A program made the position numbers and the translations under genes. DNA of 64,000 bases from Sphingopyxis sp. 113P3 (GTDB lineage: Bacteria; Pseudomonadota; Alphaproteobacteria; Sphingomonadales; Sphingomonadaceae), in assembly GCF_001278035.1 (NCBI RefSeq), contig NZ_CP009452.1, forward strand, positions 3,567,501 to 3,631,500, read 5' to 3'. Shown piece by piece: positions 8,947-18,509 of the stretch (its first letter is position 1; each line of letters opens with the position of its first letter). Below the pieces are notes generated by a model. The model saw only the letters and a program-made list of their open reading frames with translations, did no database searches and was not told the origin of the DNA.

Positions 8947-9513
8947 TCAGTTCGCCTGCGGGGTGACGATCACGCCGCAGGCGATGCGATCGCCGCTGTT
9001 GCCACTCGGGTCGCTCCGGTAATCGTCGGGCCCCGCATGAATGACGAAGGCCGCGCCGTCGGCGTCAAGAAGCGCATTCTCCCCCGCTAGGCGCGTGCCG
9101 ACAAGGTGGAGCGACGCGCGGCCGATCGTGTCGGGCTCGATCACCAGATTGGGAAGGTCGCCGTGATGCGCGCCCATCGGGTTGTCGCGGCCATGCTGCG
9201 CACCCGTCGGGTTCCAGTGCGGTCCCGCGCTGGTGAACCCCGGCGGCGTGCACTGCCCCACCGCGTGAAGGTGCATCCCATAGGTGCCCGCTTCGAACCC
9301 GCGCGCGATGACCTCGATCCGAAGACCGCTGTCGTCCCTGAAGATGTCGACGCGGCCGCGATCCGCGCCGCGGGCGTCATGGAGCTGTGCGGTCGCGTCG
9401 GGCACCGGCAGCTTTTCCGTGTCGCCTCCCGTCGTCGCGCACGCTCCAAGTCCCAGCGCCGCGAGCGTGACCGCGGCGATGCCCGCCAGCCGTTTTGAAC
9501 CGATCGTCATCAT
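8947..9513 (-). CDS. sodC: Cu/Zn superoxide dismutase family lipoprotein
   Basis: About 188 residues. The N-terminus is a lipoprotein signal peptide ending in a lipobox (LGLGAC), so the mature protein should be lipid-anchored facing the periplasm. Metal-site motifs follow in order: GMHLHAVGQC, HWNPTGAQHG, AHHGDLPNL, and FVIHAGPDDY, with the C-terminal GDRIACGVI carrying the second disulfide Cys. It would convert superoxide to hydrogen peroxide outside the inner membrane. Start placed at the ATG pair 9513/9510 because GGGGAG lies 5-8 bases upstream. Confidence 0.92.
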   Translation of the reverse strand: MMTIGSKRLAGIAAVTLAALGLGACATTGGDTEKLPVPDATAQLHDARGADRGRVDIFRDDSGLRIEVIARGFEAGTYGMHLHAVGQCTPPGFTSAGPHWNPTGAQHGRDNPMGAHHGDLPNLVIEPDTIGRASLHLVGTRLAGENALLDADGAAFVIHAGPDDYRSDPSGNSGDRIACGVIVTPQAN

Positions 9514-9578
9514 CGAGCTCCCCATTTTATGCTGGGCTCGCTGCCTCTCGCCGCGAATCCACGAAGGGGATGATGCCC

Positions 9579-10889
9579 CTAATCGCTGCGGGTTCCAATA
9601 GCTATGTGTCTGAAACCGTGGCGTGCGACTTCATCGCGGCGGTAGATGTTGCGCAGGTCGACGAGAAGCCTGTCGGTCATCGTGGCGCCGAGGCGCGCGA
9701 GGTCGAGAGCCCTGAAGGCGTCCCATTCGGTGACGATGGCGACCGCGTCGGCGCCTTCGGCCGCAGCATAGGCGCTGTCCTTCATCTCGACCTCGGGCAT
9801 CATCGGCGCTGCGATCGCCATGCCCTCAGGATCATAGGCAGTGACGCGTGCGCCGGCGTCGAGCAGGGTCTGGACGATCGCAAGGCTCGGCGAATCGCGC
9901 ATGTCGTCGGTGTTCGGCTTGAAGGTAAGGCCGAGGAGCGCGACCGTCTTGCCGCGCGCATTGCCGCCCATCGCGGCGATGATCTTGCGTCCCATGGCGC
10001 GCTTGCGAAGATCATTGGCCTGCACGGTCGCCTCGACGAGCCGCAGCGGCACGTCATTGTCCTGCGCGGTCTTGAGCAGCGCGAGCGTGTCCTTGGGAAA
10101 GCAGCTGCCGCCATAGCCGGGACCGGCGTGAAGGAATTTGGCGCCGATCCGGTTGTCGAGCCCGATGCCGCGCGCCACGTCCTGGACGTCCGCGCCCACC
10201 GCTTCGCACAGGTCCGCAACCTCGTTGATGAAGGTGATCTTGGTCGCGAGAAACGCATTGGCCGCATATTTGATCATCTCCGCGGTGCGGCGGCGGGTGA
10301 CGAGGATCGGTGCTTCGTTGAGGAAGAGCGGGCGATAGATTTCGCGCAGCACGGCCTCCCCGCGCGCATCCTCGGCCCCGATGACGATCCGGTCGGGGCG
10401 TTTGAAATCACCGATCGCGGCGCCTTCGCGCAGAAACTCGGGGTTCGAGGCGACGCTGTGCGTCCGCCCCGGCGCCTGACCCCGCAGAATGCGCTCGACC
10501 TCGTCCCCCGTGCCAACGGGCACGGTCGACTTGGTGACGATCACGCAGTCGTGGTTGAGCGTCGCGGCGAGCTCCTCGGCAGCGCCGAAGACGTAGGACA
10601 GATCGGCATGGCCATCGCCGCGGCGCGAGGGCGTGCCGACCGCGATGAAGACGGCGTCGGCCTCTGCCACCGCCGGCGCAAGGTCCGTGGTGAAGGAGAG
10701 CCGTCCTGCCGCGACGTTCGCCGCGACGAGCGCGTCGAGCCCCGGCTCGTAGATCGGCATCCGTCCCGCATCGAGCGCCTCGATCTTCCCCGCGTCCTTG
10801 TCGACACAGACGACATCGTGCCCGAAATCGGAGAAGCAGGCCCCCGACACCAGGCCCACGTAACCGGTTCCGATCATGGCGATTTTCAT
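9579..10889 (-). CDS. ugd: UDP-glucose 6-dehydrogenase
   Basis: A 436-residue enzyme that oxidises UDP-glucose to UDP-glucuronate for capsule, glycan or glucuronosyl lipid synthesis. The N-terminal Rossmann motif is GTGYVGLVSG, the central helix domain follows, and the catalytic Cys263 lies in GYGGSCFPKD. The C-terminal UDP-binding domain contains GLTFKPNTDDMRDSPS. Length matches the family. The ATG at 10889 directly precedes the first beta strand; the longer frame to 10916 is unlikely. No other sugar-nucleotide genes flank it. Confidence 0.95.
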   Translation of the reverse strand: MKIAMIGTGYVGLVSGACFSDFGHDVVCVDKDAGKIEALDAGRMPIYEPGLDALVAANVAAGRLSFTTDLAPAVAEADAVFIAVGTPSRRGDGHADLSYVFGAAEELAATLNHDCVIVTKSTVPVGTGDEVERILRGQAPGRTHSVASNPEFLREGAAIGDFKRPDRIVIGAEDARGEAVLREIYRPLFLNEAPILVTRRRTAEMIKYAANAFLATKITFINEVADLCEAVGADVQDVARGIGLDNRIGAKFLHAGPGYGGSCFPKDTLALLKTAQDNDVPLRLVEATVQANDLRKRAMGRKIIAAMGGNARGKTVALLGLTFKPNTDDMRDSPSLAIVQTLLDAGARVTAYDPEGMAIAAPMMPEVEMKDSAYAAAEGADAVAIVTEWDAFRALDLARLGATMTDRLLVDLRNIYRRDEVARHGFRHIAIGTRSD

Positions 10890-10954
10890 GGCGCACCTTC
10901 TGCTTGCGCCGCGCACGGCGGCGATGCGTCCTTAAGGACAAAAGACCCAATGGA

Positions 10955-10984
10955 AAAGGGCCGCGAATTGCTTCGCGGCCCTTT
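10955..10984 (-). terminator. Terminator of the tonB-exbB-exbD-exbD operon
   Basis: A 13-bp stem (AAAGGGCCGCGAA / TTCGCGGCCCTTT) with a 4-base loop lies 27 bases after the last exbD stop and before ugd. On the minus strand it ends in a short T run. It separates the TonB operon from ugd. Confidence 0.8.
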
Positions 10985-11010
10985 CCGACAATCGCGTTAA
11001 GGATCGATGA

Positions 11011-11436
11011 TCAGAAAACGCGGGCGTATTGTTCGTTCCCGACGAAGCCGAGCTTGCCGACCCCGCTGCGCTTGATCACCGCCATGACATTGTCGACGAT
11101 GTAATAGCGAGCAAAGGGATCGGGCTGCACCTGCAATTCGGGTTCGACCGGCAGTGCCTTGGTCTCTTCCAGATATTGCGCAAGCTGCGCCAGGTCGATT
11201 GCGGTGCCGTTCCAGCTGATCGTGCCGGCGGCGTCGATCATCACCTTGTTCTTTTGCGGATCGACATTGTTCTGATTATCCGACGGAACGGGCAGATCGA
11301 TCTTCACCGCGTGAGTCTGGACCGGAATGGTAATGATGAACATGATGAGGAGCACGAGCATGACGTCGATCAACGGCGTCGTGTTCATGTCCATCATCGG
11401 TTCATTTTCGTCCCGATCGCCAACGGCCATGGCCAT
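11011..11436 (-). CDS. exbD: Biopolymer transporter ExbD (second copy)
   Basis: A 141-residue inner-membrane protein with a short cytoplasmic N-terminus, one transmembrane helix bearing the conserved protonatable Asp (DMNTTPLIDVMLVLL) and a periplasmic domain. It partners with ExbB and TonB to pass the proton-motive force to outer-membrane TonB-dependent receptors. Two consecutive ExbD genes are usual in sphingomonads. This copy is the last gene of the operon, 32 bases after the other exbD. Confidence 0.93.
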   Translation of the reverse strand: MAMAVGDRDENEPMMDMNTTPLIDVMLVLLIMFIITIPVQTHAVKIDLPVPSDNQNNVDPQKNKVMIDAAGTISWNGTAIDLAQLAQYLEETKALPVEPELQVQPDPFARYYIVDNVMAVIKRSGVGKLGFVGNEQYARVF

Positions 11437-11468
11437 AGGATTATTCCTTCAATCTAGCGGGCGATGCC

Positions 11469-11987
11469 CTAGAGGCGGCCCAGCGTGCCCGAACCAGGCG
11501 CAGGCTCCGAAATGAACCCGATCTTCTGGAAGCCGGCATATTGCATCGTATAGATCACCCCGCCGATGCACTGGTACGGCGTGTTGATGTCGCCGCGGAT
11601 GTGCACTTCGGGGAAATTATCTTCGGTGATATTCTGCGGACCGCCGATCTGCGCGAGAAGATCCTCAAGTTTCTTCTGGCCCTTTTCGAGCAGCTGCCGC
11701 GAATCGACCGGCGTCTGGCCCCAAAAGACTTCGCACGCCGTGCTATCAGCATTGGGTTCGCCGTCCCCGTCCGTGTCCGCCGAACGCACCGAGAGGTTCA
11801 CATTCTCCGGCTTGGTCGTCGTCGGCTCGAAGACCACTGCAGGCAGCTTGAGGTTCACCGTCTCCAGCACCACGGGAACCGTGATGAGGAAGATGATGAG
11901 CAGCACCAGCATAATGTCCACGAGCGGAGTCGTGTTGATGTCGGACATCGGGGCATCTTCGCCCTTGTCGCCTACACTCATCGCCAT
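11469..11987 (-). CDS. exbD: Biopolymer transporter ExbD (first copy)
   Basis: A 172-residue ExbD with the transmembrane signature DINTTPLVDIMLVLLIIFLI, including the channel Asp. Its periplasmic part is longer than in the second copy and has two Cys residues (STACEVFW and YQCIGGVIY) that could form a disulfide; the second copy lacks them. The two copies may form a mixed dimer inside the ExbB pentamer; that is inference from the paired arrangement. Confidence 0.92.
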   Translation of the reverse strand: MAMSVGDKGEDAPMSDINTTPLVDIMLVLLIIFLITVPVVLETVNLKLPAVVFEPTTTKPENVNLSVRSADTDGDGEPNADSTACEVFWGQTPVDSRQLLEKGQKKLEDLLAQIGGPQNITEDNFPEVHIRGDINTPYQCIGGVIYTMQYAGFQKIGFISEPAPGSGTLGRL

Positions 11988-12105
11988 AGGATTAGCATCC
12001 TGTCACAAAATTTTCATCATGGCCCGGCGGGGCGCCAACGGGCAGCCGCGCCGTCCTGGAAATCCGCCCCGGCCGACTTAGGCCGGAGCGGCTTTCCCGG
12101 AAAAA

Positions 12106-12912
12106 TCAGGCCTTCTTCGGCGCCGCGGCCGGAGCAGCCGGCTTCGCAGCGGCAGCGGCCGGTTTCACCTGGCCGTTCGACATGATCGAGCCGAGAACGT
12201 CGTTCGAGAAGGTCGAGAGGCGGCGGGCGATCGACTTGTTGCGGCTCTGGAGCCAGTTGAACGCGAGCACCGCGGGAACCGCCACGATCAGACCGATGGC
12301 GGTCATGATGAGCGCTTCACCGACCGGACCGGCGACGGTGTCGATCGAGGCCTGACCCGACGCACCGATCTTCACGAGAGCGCGAAGAATACCGATAACC
12401 GTACCGAACAGACCTACGAACGGAGCGGTCGAACCCACGGTCGCGAGGAAGGCGAGGCCCGAATTCAGCTTCGAGTTGATGTGGTTCTGCGAACGCTCGA
12501 GCGTGCCGTGCATCCAGTCATGCGCTTCGACGGGGTCGGTCAGCTTGTTATGCTCTTCGCTTGCGCGAAGACCGTCTTCGACGACCTGGCGATAGGCACT
12601 GTTCTTCTCCAGCTTCGCAGCGCCATCAGCAAGGCTGGGCGCGCGCCAGAAATTGGCGTCGACCGCCTTGGCCTGGCTCATGACCTTGTTCTGCTCGAAC
12701 AGCTTGGTGAACAGGATGTAGAGCGTTCCGACAAACATGATCAGCAGCACCAGGAAGGTGATCTGCGAGACAATGCCGCCTTCGCACAGCGCGGGGATGA
12801 GGCCGTAGGGGTTTTCGCCTTCGGTCTTCACACACATCGAAGCGGGCATGAGGGACAGCCCCGCATCGTGGCTGCCCGCCGCAGCAGCGGCATTTGCGAT
12901 CAGATTAAACAT
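12106..12912 (-). CDS. exbB: MotA/TolQ/ExbB proton channel family protein
   Basis: A 268-residue protein with three main transmembrane segments: one near residues 50-70 (ITFLVLLIMFVGTLYILF) and a pair around 155-235. The conserved channel region reads LATVGSTAPFVGLFGTVIGI followed by ALIMTAIGLIVAVPAVLAFN. A soluble Ala/Pro/Lys-rich tail ends the protein. It assembles with ExbD into the proton-driven motor for TonB. It lies between tonB and exbD in the same leftward unit. Confidence 0.93.
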   Translation of the reverse strand: MFNLIANAAAAAGSHDAGLSLMPASMCVKTEGENPYGLIPALCEGGIVSQITFLVLLIMFVGTLYILFTKLFEQNKVMSQAKAVDANFWRAPSLADGAAKLEKNSAYRQVVEDGLRASEEHNKLTDPVEAHDWMHGTLERSQNHINSKLNSGLAFLATVGSTAPFVGLFGTVIGILRALVKIGASGQASIDTVAGPVGEALIMTAIGLIVAVPAVLAFNWLQSRNKSIARRLSTFSNDVLGSIMSNGQVKPAAAAAKPAAPAAAPKKA

Positions 12913-12971
12913 ATAGGTTATTCCCTCTCAAAAAAGTCAAAGTCTTGAAATGGCAGGGCCCGCAAAGAACC

Positions 12972-13625
12972 CTAGTTGTTGAGTTTCCAGGTGAACCGGC
13001 TCGACCAGGTACCCGTCGTGGGGTTGCCATCGCTATCGAGCGGCGGCGAGAAACGTGCGCGGCGCATCATCAGACGGCACGCCGCTTCGTCGAGGTCGGA
13101 ATGTCCGCTGGAAGACGTGACGTCACAGCCCGTCGGACGGCCATTGGCGCCGACCGTCAGGCGAAAACCGGTGGTTCCCGCGCGTTCCTCGCGCTTTGCG
13201 CGCGCCGGATAGTCGTCGTCGGTCACCCAGCGACCGGGCGAGCCCTTGGGCTTCGCAGGCGCTGATTTATTGACGGCGGGAGGCGCCGGCGGAGCCGGCG
13301 GAATGTAGACGGGCGGCGGCGGCGCCGGGGGGGGCGTCGGAACCGACTGCACCGTATTGGTCGTCACCGGGGGGGGAATCGGCGAGGGCGGCGTCACCAC
13401 AGGCGGCGGAGGCGGCAGCTTGTTATCCGGCGGCGGCGGCGGCGGCGGCTCCTCCGGCGGCGGCGGCTCTTCGACGTCTACGACGTCCAATTTTTCGGCA
13501 ATTTTCTTGACGATACTGATATTCAGACCGTTAACCAGACCATAGCCCAGCACAGCAGTAAACAGACCGACCAAGACAATCGCCACTACCCTGTTTTTAG
13601 GGTCGACATTATCACCATAAGCCAT
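12972..13625 (-). CDS. tonB: Energy transducer TonB
   Basis: A 217-residue protein: one N-terminal membrane anchor (about residues 13-35), a long Pro-rich periplasmic spacer (about 50-120, with runs of PPPP), and a C-terminal TonB domain with YPARAKREERAGTTGFRLTV and the ending SRFTWKL. It contacts TonB boxes of outer-membrane receptors. It is the first gene of the operon; the ~250-base upstream region should carry the promoter, but I could not pick out a Fur-like site with confidence. Confidence 0.93.
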   Translation of the reverse strand: MAYGDNVDPKNRVVAIVLVGLFTAVLGYGLVNGLNISIVKKIAEKLDVVDVEEPPPPEEPPPPPPPDNKLPPPPPVVTPPSPIPPPVTTNTVQSVPTPPPAPPPPVYIPPAPPAPPAVNKSAPAKPKGSPGRWVTDDDYPARAKREERAGTTGFRLTVGANGRPTGCDVTSSSGHSDLDEAACRLMMRRARFSPPLDSDGNPTTGTWSSRFTWKLNN

Positions 13626-13890
13626 TCAGGGACGACGCTCCTTGCTAGATCATCCTGACACCAATCCATACCGCGCGGTTCGGTTGCCAAAACATGCCCG
13701 GATGATTTCCGATGCGTTCCGCGAGACCCGGCGGTCAGCTTCCGGCTGTTATATTGTTCCGGGCGCTTCGCCGCACGTCCTATCGCGGTGGCGGCAAGTT
13801 CGCAAACCCTTTATCAGCGGTTAATGTGCCCTGTCCCATGATGGGGTTTCGGCGCTCAACGGCGCCTTTGCAATGACGGAAAGTGACCCG

Positions 13891-14778
13891 ATGACACGCC
13901 TGATCCTCCCCGCCGCGCTCGCAAGTCTTAGTGTCCTAACCATCGGGAATTCGGCGGTTTCAGCCATGCAGGCCGCCGCGCCGGCCAGCGCGGCGTCCGC
14001 GAGCCCCTATACTTACGCCGACCTTGCCGACCTCGCATCGATCGCCCCCATCGTCCTGCACGCGCACATCGCCGACAGTACGGTCCTGAAGCCCGAACGG
14101 GCGCCGGGACTCGCAGCCGGCCGTGCGCGATTCTATGTCGAAGCCGAGGTTGTGAGCCTGATTCGCGGCTCTGGACCGCTTGCCAAACGTATCTCCTATC
14201 TCGTCGATCTGCCGCTCGGGGCCAACGGGAAGCCAGTGAAGCTCAAGCGCAAGCAACCCGTCCTGCTCTTCGCTCGCCCTGTCGCAGCCGGCGCGGCGGG
14301 TGCCACAAGCACGAGCAGCGTACAGCTCGTCGCCCCCGATTCCCAGATCGCCTGGGATCCCGCGACGGAGGCGCAGCTTCGCGCGATCCTGACCGAGCTC
14401 GTAAAACCCGGAGCACCGCCCAAGGTGACCGGCATCGCCAGCGGCTTCCACGTTCCCGGGACGCTTCCCGGTGAGGGGGAGACCCAATTGTTCCTCGAAA
14501 CCGCAACCGGCGAGCCGGTTTCGCTCGTGATTACCACCCGCGCGGATGGGTCGCGGACCTGGGCCGCGGCCTTTGGTGAAATCGTCGAGGGCGCCGGGGT
14601 GCCCAGACGCAATACGCTTGCCTGGTATCGCCTCGCCTGCGGCCTGCCGCGCAGCCTGCCGCTCTCCAAGCTCGCCGGCACGCCCGCCGAGGACCGACGA
14701 AAGGCGGCTGCCGATTATGCGGTCGTACTCGGCGCGCTCGGCGACTGCACCCGGACGCGCACGCCCCCCAAGGGATAA
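13891..14778 (+). CDS. Conserved secreted protein of unknown function
   Basis: About 295 residues, starting with a signal peptide (MTRLILPAALASLSVLTIG...) that suggests a periplasmic location. The rest is a beta-rich body without motifs that I recognise; it has Cys residues only near the C-terminus (LACGL and GDCTRT), which might pair. An upstream in-frame ATG at 13873 is possible. It is followed 110 bases later by homoserine dehydrogenase in the same direction, but nothing suggests a metabolic link. Confidence 0.65.
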   Translation: MTRLILPAALASLSVLTIGNSAVSAMQAAAPASAASASPYTYADLADLASIAPIVLHAHIADSTVLKPERAPGLAAGRARFYVEAEVVSLIRGSGPLAKRISYLVDLPLGANGKPVKLKRKQPVLLFARPVAAGAAGATSTSSVQLVAPDSQIAWDPATEAQLRAILTELVKPGAPPKVTGIASGFHVPGTLPGEGETQLFLETATGEPVSLVITTRADGSRTWAAAFGEIVEGAGVPRRNTLAWYRLACGLPRSLPLSKLAGTPAEDRRKAAADYAVVLGALGDCTRTRTPPKG

Positions 14779-14888
14779 AGCCTGGCTTGGCCCCGCCGAA
14801 GCCCCGCCGGGCTTGTATCCGTCCAAAAAGCCGATAGGTGCGCTCGCACCCGCGGGCGACGCCCGCATTGCCGAACCGGAGTGCCAGC

Positions 14889-16217
14889 ATGTCGCCATCG
14901 CCCGCCCCCACCGCTTCCCGCCCGCCGCTGCGTGTCGCGCTCGCCGGGATCGGCGTCGTCGGCGGCGGCGTGGTACGGCTGCTTGAGGCGAATCGCGAGC
15001 TGATCGCGCGCCGCGCCGGCCGGCCGATCGAAATAGTTGCCCTCTCCGCGCGTGACCGTCACAAGGATCGCGGCGTCGATCTGTCGGCCTATCGCTGGGA
15101 AGACGACATGGGCGCGCTGGTCGCGGCCGAGGATGTCGATGTCGTCGTCGAGATGGTCGGCGGCGCCGACGGCCCCGCACTGACCCTTGCGCGGCAGGCG
15201 CTTGGCGCAGGCAAGGCGCTGGTCACGGCGAACAAGGCGATGATCGCACATCATGGACTCGATCTCGCCCGTCTCGCCGAGGAAAAGGACACGCCGCTCA
15301 AATATGAAGCCGCGGTCGCCGGCGGCATCCCGGTCATCAAGGCGATCCGCGAGGGCGCCTCGGCGAACGAGATCGCACGCGTCTATGGGATCCTCAACGG
15401 CACCTGCAATTATATCCTCACACTGATGGAGCGGGAGGGAGCAGGTTTCGCCGACGCACTCGCCGCCGCGCAGGCCGAGGGCTATGCCGAGGCCGACCCG
15501 ACTTTCGACGTCGACGGCATCGACGCTGCACACAAGCTGTCGATTCTCGCCGCGCTCTGCTTCGGTACCCAGCTCGACATCGGCGCCGTCGCCGCGACGG
15601 GCATCCGCGGCCTCATCGCCGCTGACATCCGCGAAGCCGAGGCCTTGGGTCACCGCGTCCGCCTGATCGGCATGGCCGAACGCGATCCTGCGAACGGGGG
15701 CGCTCTCTATCAGCATGTCCAACCCTGCCTCGTTCCCGCCGACCATCCGCTCGCTTACGTGCCGGGCGCGCTCAACGCCGTCGTCGCCGAGGGCAATTTC
15801 GTCGGCCGCCTCTTTTTCGAGGGCGCAGGTGCGGGCGCGGGACCGACGGCCTCGGCCATCGTCGCCGACATCATCGACATCGCCCGCGACGAATATGGCC
15901 CCGCCTTTGCGATGCCGGTCGACGCGCTCGACCAGGCTCCTGCTGCGGATGCGGGGGCGCGCGTCGGCAAACATTATGTCCGCCTGATCGTCGAAGACCG
16001 CATCGGCGTACTCGCCGAAATCGCGACAGCGATGCGCGACGCCGGCGTGTCGATCGAAAGCTTCATCCAGCGCGGCGACGAGGCGGGCGGCGGCGTCTTG
16101 ATCGCGCTCGTCACCCACGAAGGTCCCGCGCGCGCGATCCACGCGGCGCTCGCCGCGCTCGCCGCGTCGGACCATGTCGTGGGCGAGCCGATGCATATGC
16201 CAATCCTCGCGCTCTGA
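14889..16217 (+). CDS. hom: Homoserine dehydrogenase
   Basis: A 442-residue enzyme converting aspartate semialdehyde to homoserine in threonine/methionine synthesis. The NAD(P)-binding loop is GIGVVGGGVVRLL, the substrate domain contains GILNGTCNYIL and AQAEGYAEADPTFDVDGIDA, and an ACT domain (about residue 360 onward, KHYVRLIVEDRIGVLAEIA) provides allosteric control, commonly by threonine. The ATG at 14889 lies before the Rossmann strand; the frame extends to 14838 without likeness. Confidence 0.95.
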   Translation: MSPSPAPTASRPPLRVALAGIGVVGGGVVRLLEANRELIARRAGRPIEIVALSARDRHKDRGVDLSAYRWEDDMGALVAAEDVDVVVEMVGGADGPALTLARQALGAGKALVTANKAMIAHHGLDLARLAEEKDTPLKYEAAVAGGIPVIKAIREGASANEIARVYGILNGTCNYILTLMEREGAGFADALAAAQAEGYAEADPTFDVDGIDAAHKLSILAALCFGTQLDIGAVAATGIRGLIAADIREAEALGHRVRLIGMAERDPANGGALYQHVQPCLVPADHPLAYVPGALNAVVAEGNFVGRLFFEGAGAGAGPTASAIVADIIDIARDEYGPAFAMPVDALDQAPAADAGARVGKHYVRLIVEDRIGVLAEIATAMRDAGVSIESFIQRGDEAGGGVLIALVTHEGPARAIHAALAALAASDHVVGEPMHMPILAL

Positions 16218-16417
16218 GGAGCTTGTTGTCGTCCCCGCCCCTGCTACCCCTTGACCGGGGAACGAGGGCGGAAGTCGCATTATCGCCATGCGGACAAGGC
16301 CTACCGCTTTCTCATTTCGCTTATCGGCTGCTGGGCAGGAATGCGCCTGTGCCTTGCTGGGGCCAGCATGGGGAAACGCGGCACCCTCAACCCCTTTTGG
16401 CTTACGCCGAAGTCGGC

Positions 16418-16855
16418 CTAGGGCTCCCCCTCCCCGGGCGGCGCAGACCCTTGCGTTTCGGGGTCGGTGCGGCGCTTCGCCAGTTCATAAAGGGCATTAT
16501 ATTCAGGGCCGGGCGGATAGCGCCCGCCAATGGGGATCCAGTTATAAGGCAGCCTGTCGAGGCTCATCGCCTTCGCTTCGGCGCGCGGCAGTTTGGGCGG
16601 GGCTTCGCGGCCCTTGTTGGCGATCGCCCGCAACTCGGGGGGCAGCCGATAGCGCTCGGTGTCGCTGCCGCAAACGACAATCTCATCACCCTCGGCGGGC
16701 TTGCAGCGCCGGATCGGGTCGACGAGTGCCTGCGTATTGGCGATTGCGGTATCGGCGTTGGCTACCGGCTCCTCACCCGTCTGAGCGCCTCCCCACGGCG
16801 CCGTCACGCTCGCGACGCACAGCGCAGCCAAAGCCGTGCCCAATCGGCGATGCAT
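16418..16855 (-). CDS. Small secreted sphingomonad-type protein
   Basis: A 145-residue protein with an N-terminal signal peptide (HRRLGTALAALCVASVTAP). A DEIVVCGSDTERYRLPPELR-like segment near residue 57 recurs in many short exported sphingomonad proteins of unknown role; its paired Cys residues (RRCKP and VVCG) could form a disulfide. It ends in an acidic, Pro/Gly-rich tail. It is divergent from glpX with about 80 bases between starts. The ATG at 16855 gives the clean signal peptide. Confidence 0.65.
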   Translation of the reverse strand: MHRRLGTALAALCVASVTAPWGGAQTGEEPVANADTAIANTQALVDPIRRCKPAEGDEIVVCGSDTERYRLPPELRAIANKGREAPPKLPRAEAKAMSLDRLPYNWIPIGGRYPPGPEYNALYELAKRRTDPETQGSAPPGEGEP

Positions 16856-16938
16856 TCTCGACAAGCGCGGCGGGGGGCCATATGGCGCGCACCATGCCCG
16901 AAGGGCGCGGCAAGACAACAGGGAATTGGAGATCAGCG

Positions 16939-17910
16939 ATGACGAAAAGCGGCAGCAACCTCGACCGGGTGCTCGTGCTCGAAATGGTGCGCGTCACCGA
17001 AGCCGCGGCGATCGCTGCTGCTAAACTGATCGGACGCGGGGACGAGAAAGCGGCCGACGCCGCTGCCGTCGAGGCGATGCGCGCTGCCTTCAACGACCTT
17101 TACATGGATGGAACCGTCGTCATCGGCGAGGGCGAGCGCGACGAGGCGCCGATGCTCTACATTGGCGAGAAGGTCGGCAATGCGCCCGGCAAAGGCCCCA
17201 AGATCGACATTGCGCTCGATCCGCTCGAAGGCACGACGATCACCGCCAAGGCCGGCCCGAACGCGCTCGCAGTGCTCGCGATCGCCGAGGAGGGCTGCCT
17301 GCTCAACGCGCCCGATGTCTATATGGACAAGCTGGCGGTCGGGCCGGGCTATTCGCCCGACATCGTGAATTTCGACAAGAGCGTGCGCGAGAATGTCGAG
17401 GCGGTCGCGCGGGAGAAAGGCGTGTCGCCGCAGGATATCATCGTCTGCGTGCTCGATCGCCCGCGCCACGAGGGCATCATCGCCGAGCTGCGCGCAATCG
17501 GGTGCGGCGTCGCGCTGATTCCCGACGGCGACGTTGCGGGCGTGATCGCGACGACCAACCCTGAAACCAATATTGACATCTATATGGGATCAGGCGGCGC
17601 ACCCGAAGGTGTGCTCGCCGCGGCAGCGCTGCGCTGCGTCGGCGGCCAGTTCAAGGGCCGCCTGATCTTCCGCAACGATGATGAACGGCTGCGCGCGAAG
17701 AAATGGGGCATCGAGGATCTCGACCGCGTCTATGACCTTGAGGACCTCGCCAAAGGCGACGTCATCTTCGCCGCGACCGGGGTCACTGACGGATCGTTGC
17801 TGCGCGGGGTCAAGCATCGCCGCGGCGGCATCCTCACCACCGAAAGCGTGGTCATGCGCGCCTCGTCGGGGACCGTGCGCTGGGTCAGGGGCGAGCACCG
17901 GGTCGGCTGA
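16939..17910 (+). CDS. glpX: Class II fructose-1,6-bisphosphatase
   Basis: A 323-residue GlpX-type enzyme hydrolysing fructose 1,6-bisphosphate in gluconeogenesis. Metal and substrate motifs include VVIGEGERDEAPMLYIGE, DIALDPLEGTT, IPDGDVAG and GSGGAPEGVLAAAA. The start at 16939 is fixed by GGAG seven bases upstream. In many alphaproteobacteria the same gene order, hom then glpX then recJ, is kept; here four extra genes lie before recJ. Confidence 0.95.
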   Translation: MTKSGSNLDRVLVLEMVRVTEAAAIAAAKLIGRGDEKAADAAAVEAMRAAFNDLYMDGTVVIGEGERDEAPMLYIGEKVGNAPGKGPKIDIALDPLEGTTITAKAGPNALAVLAIAEEGCLLNAPDVYMDKLAVGPGYSPDIVNFDKSVRENVEAVAREKGVSPQDIIVCVLDRPRHEGIIAELRAIGCGVALIPDGDVAGVIATTNPETNIDIYMGSGGAPEGVLAAAALRCVGGQFKGRLIFRNDDERLRAKKWGIEDLDRVYDLEDLAKGDVIFAATGVTDGSLLRGVKHRRGGILTTESVVMRASSGTVRWVRGEHRVG

Positions 17911-17946
17911 GCCCTACCCCGCGCAAGAGGCGTCTGAGCGCGCCGC

Positions 17947-18435
17947 TTAAAAAATTCCCGCATCGAGCCCCTCGGCCAGCGCCGCGCCCAGCGCGCGCGC
18001 TTCGGCGAGGCGGCCTGGGGAAATCGTCTTGGCGGCGAGGATCGCCTCGGGTGTCTGCGCGGCGGTGTTCACGATTACAGGCTCGGCGACGCGCCTCAGC
18101 CGCCAGCCCGTCGCGATGCGGTCGAGCTGGCGCTGAGCGCTCTCCCCGTCCGACCCCGCGCATATGATCGTCGCATAGGGGCGGCCCTCGATCCGGCCAA
18201 GACAGGGATAATAGCAGCGGTCGAACATCTCCTTCATCGCGCCTGACAGCGCGGCAAGATTTTCAGGGCCGACGAAGAGATAGCCCGCGGCCGCGAACAG
18301 GTCGGCGGGTTCGGCGGCGCCCGCCGCCATCAACACGCCCGCATCGCCCGCGCCTTCCGCCGCCGCACGGGCGAGCGCTTCGCTGCCCCCGGTACGGCTG
18401 TGCCAAATGATAAGAAGTTTGCAGTCTGCCGCCAT
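17947..18435 (-). CDS. Flavodoxin-like / NAD(P)H-dependent oxidoreductase family protein
   Basis: A 162-residue flavodoxin-fold protein. The FMN phosphate loop is WHSRTGGSEAL at residues 10-20; a flavin-contacting loop is FVGPENLAALSGAMKEMFDR. It is probably a cytoplasmic flavoprotein; partner unknown. It stands alone on the minus strand between glpX and the alkyl sulfatase gene, with the latter divergent from it. Confidence 0.78.
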   Translation of the reverse strand: MAADCKLLIIWHSRTGGSEALARAAAEGAGDAGVLMAAGAAEPADLFAAAGYLFVGPENLAALSGAMKEMFDRCYYPCLGRIEGRPYATIICAGSDGESAQRQLDRIATGWRLRRVAEPVIVNTAAQTPEAILAAKTISPGRLAEARALGAALAEGLDAGIF

Positions 18436-18509
18436 CTCAATCCCTATGCTGCCCGCTTGCCAAGCCCCGGCGCGGGGCGCAAGCCGTTCGGTAAGAGGGA
18501 GGGAATGCG

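Noticed and set aside
9495..11000. A 501-residue plus-strand frame over ugd
   Set aside because: Shadow of ugd, which has an intact catalytic motif on the other strand.
13626..13890. Fur box or TonB operon promoter upstream of tonB
   Set aside because: No convincing inverted GATAAT-type box or paired -35/-10 could be picked by eye.
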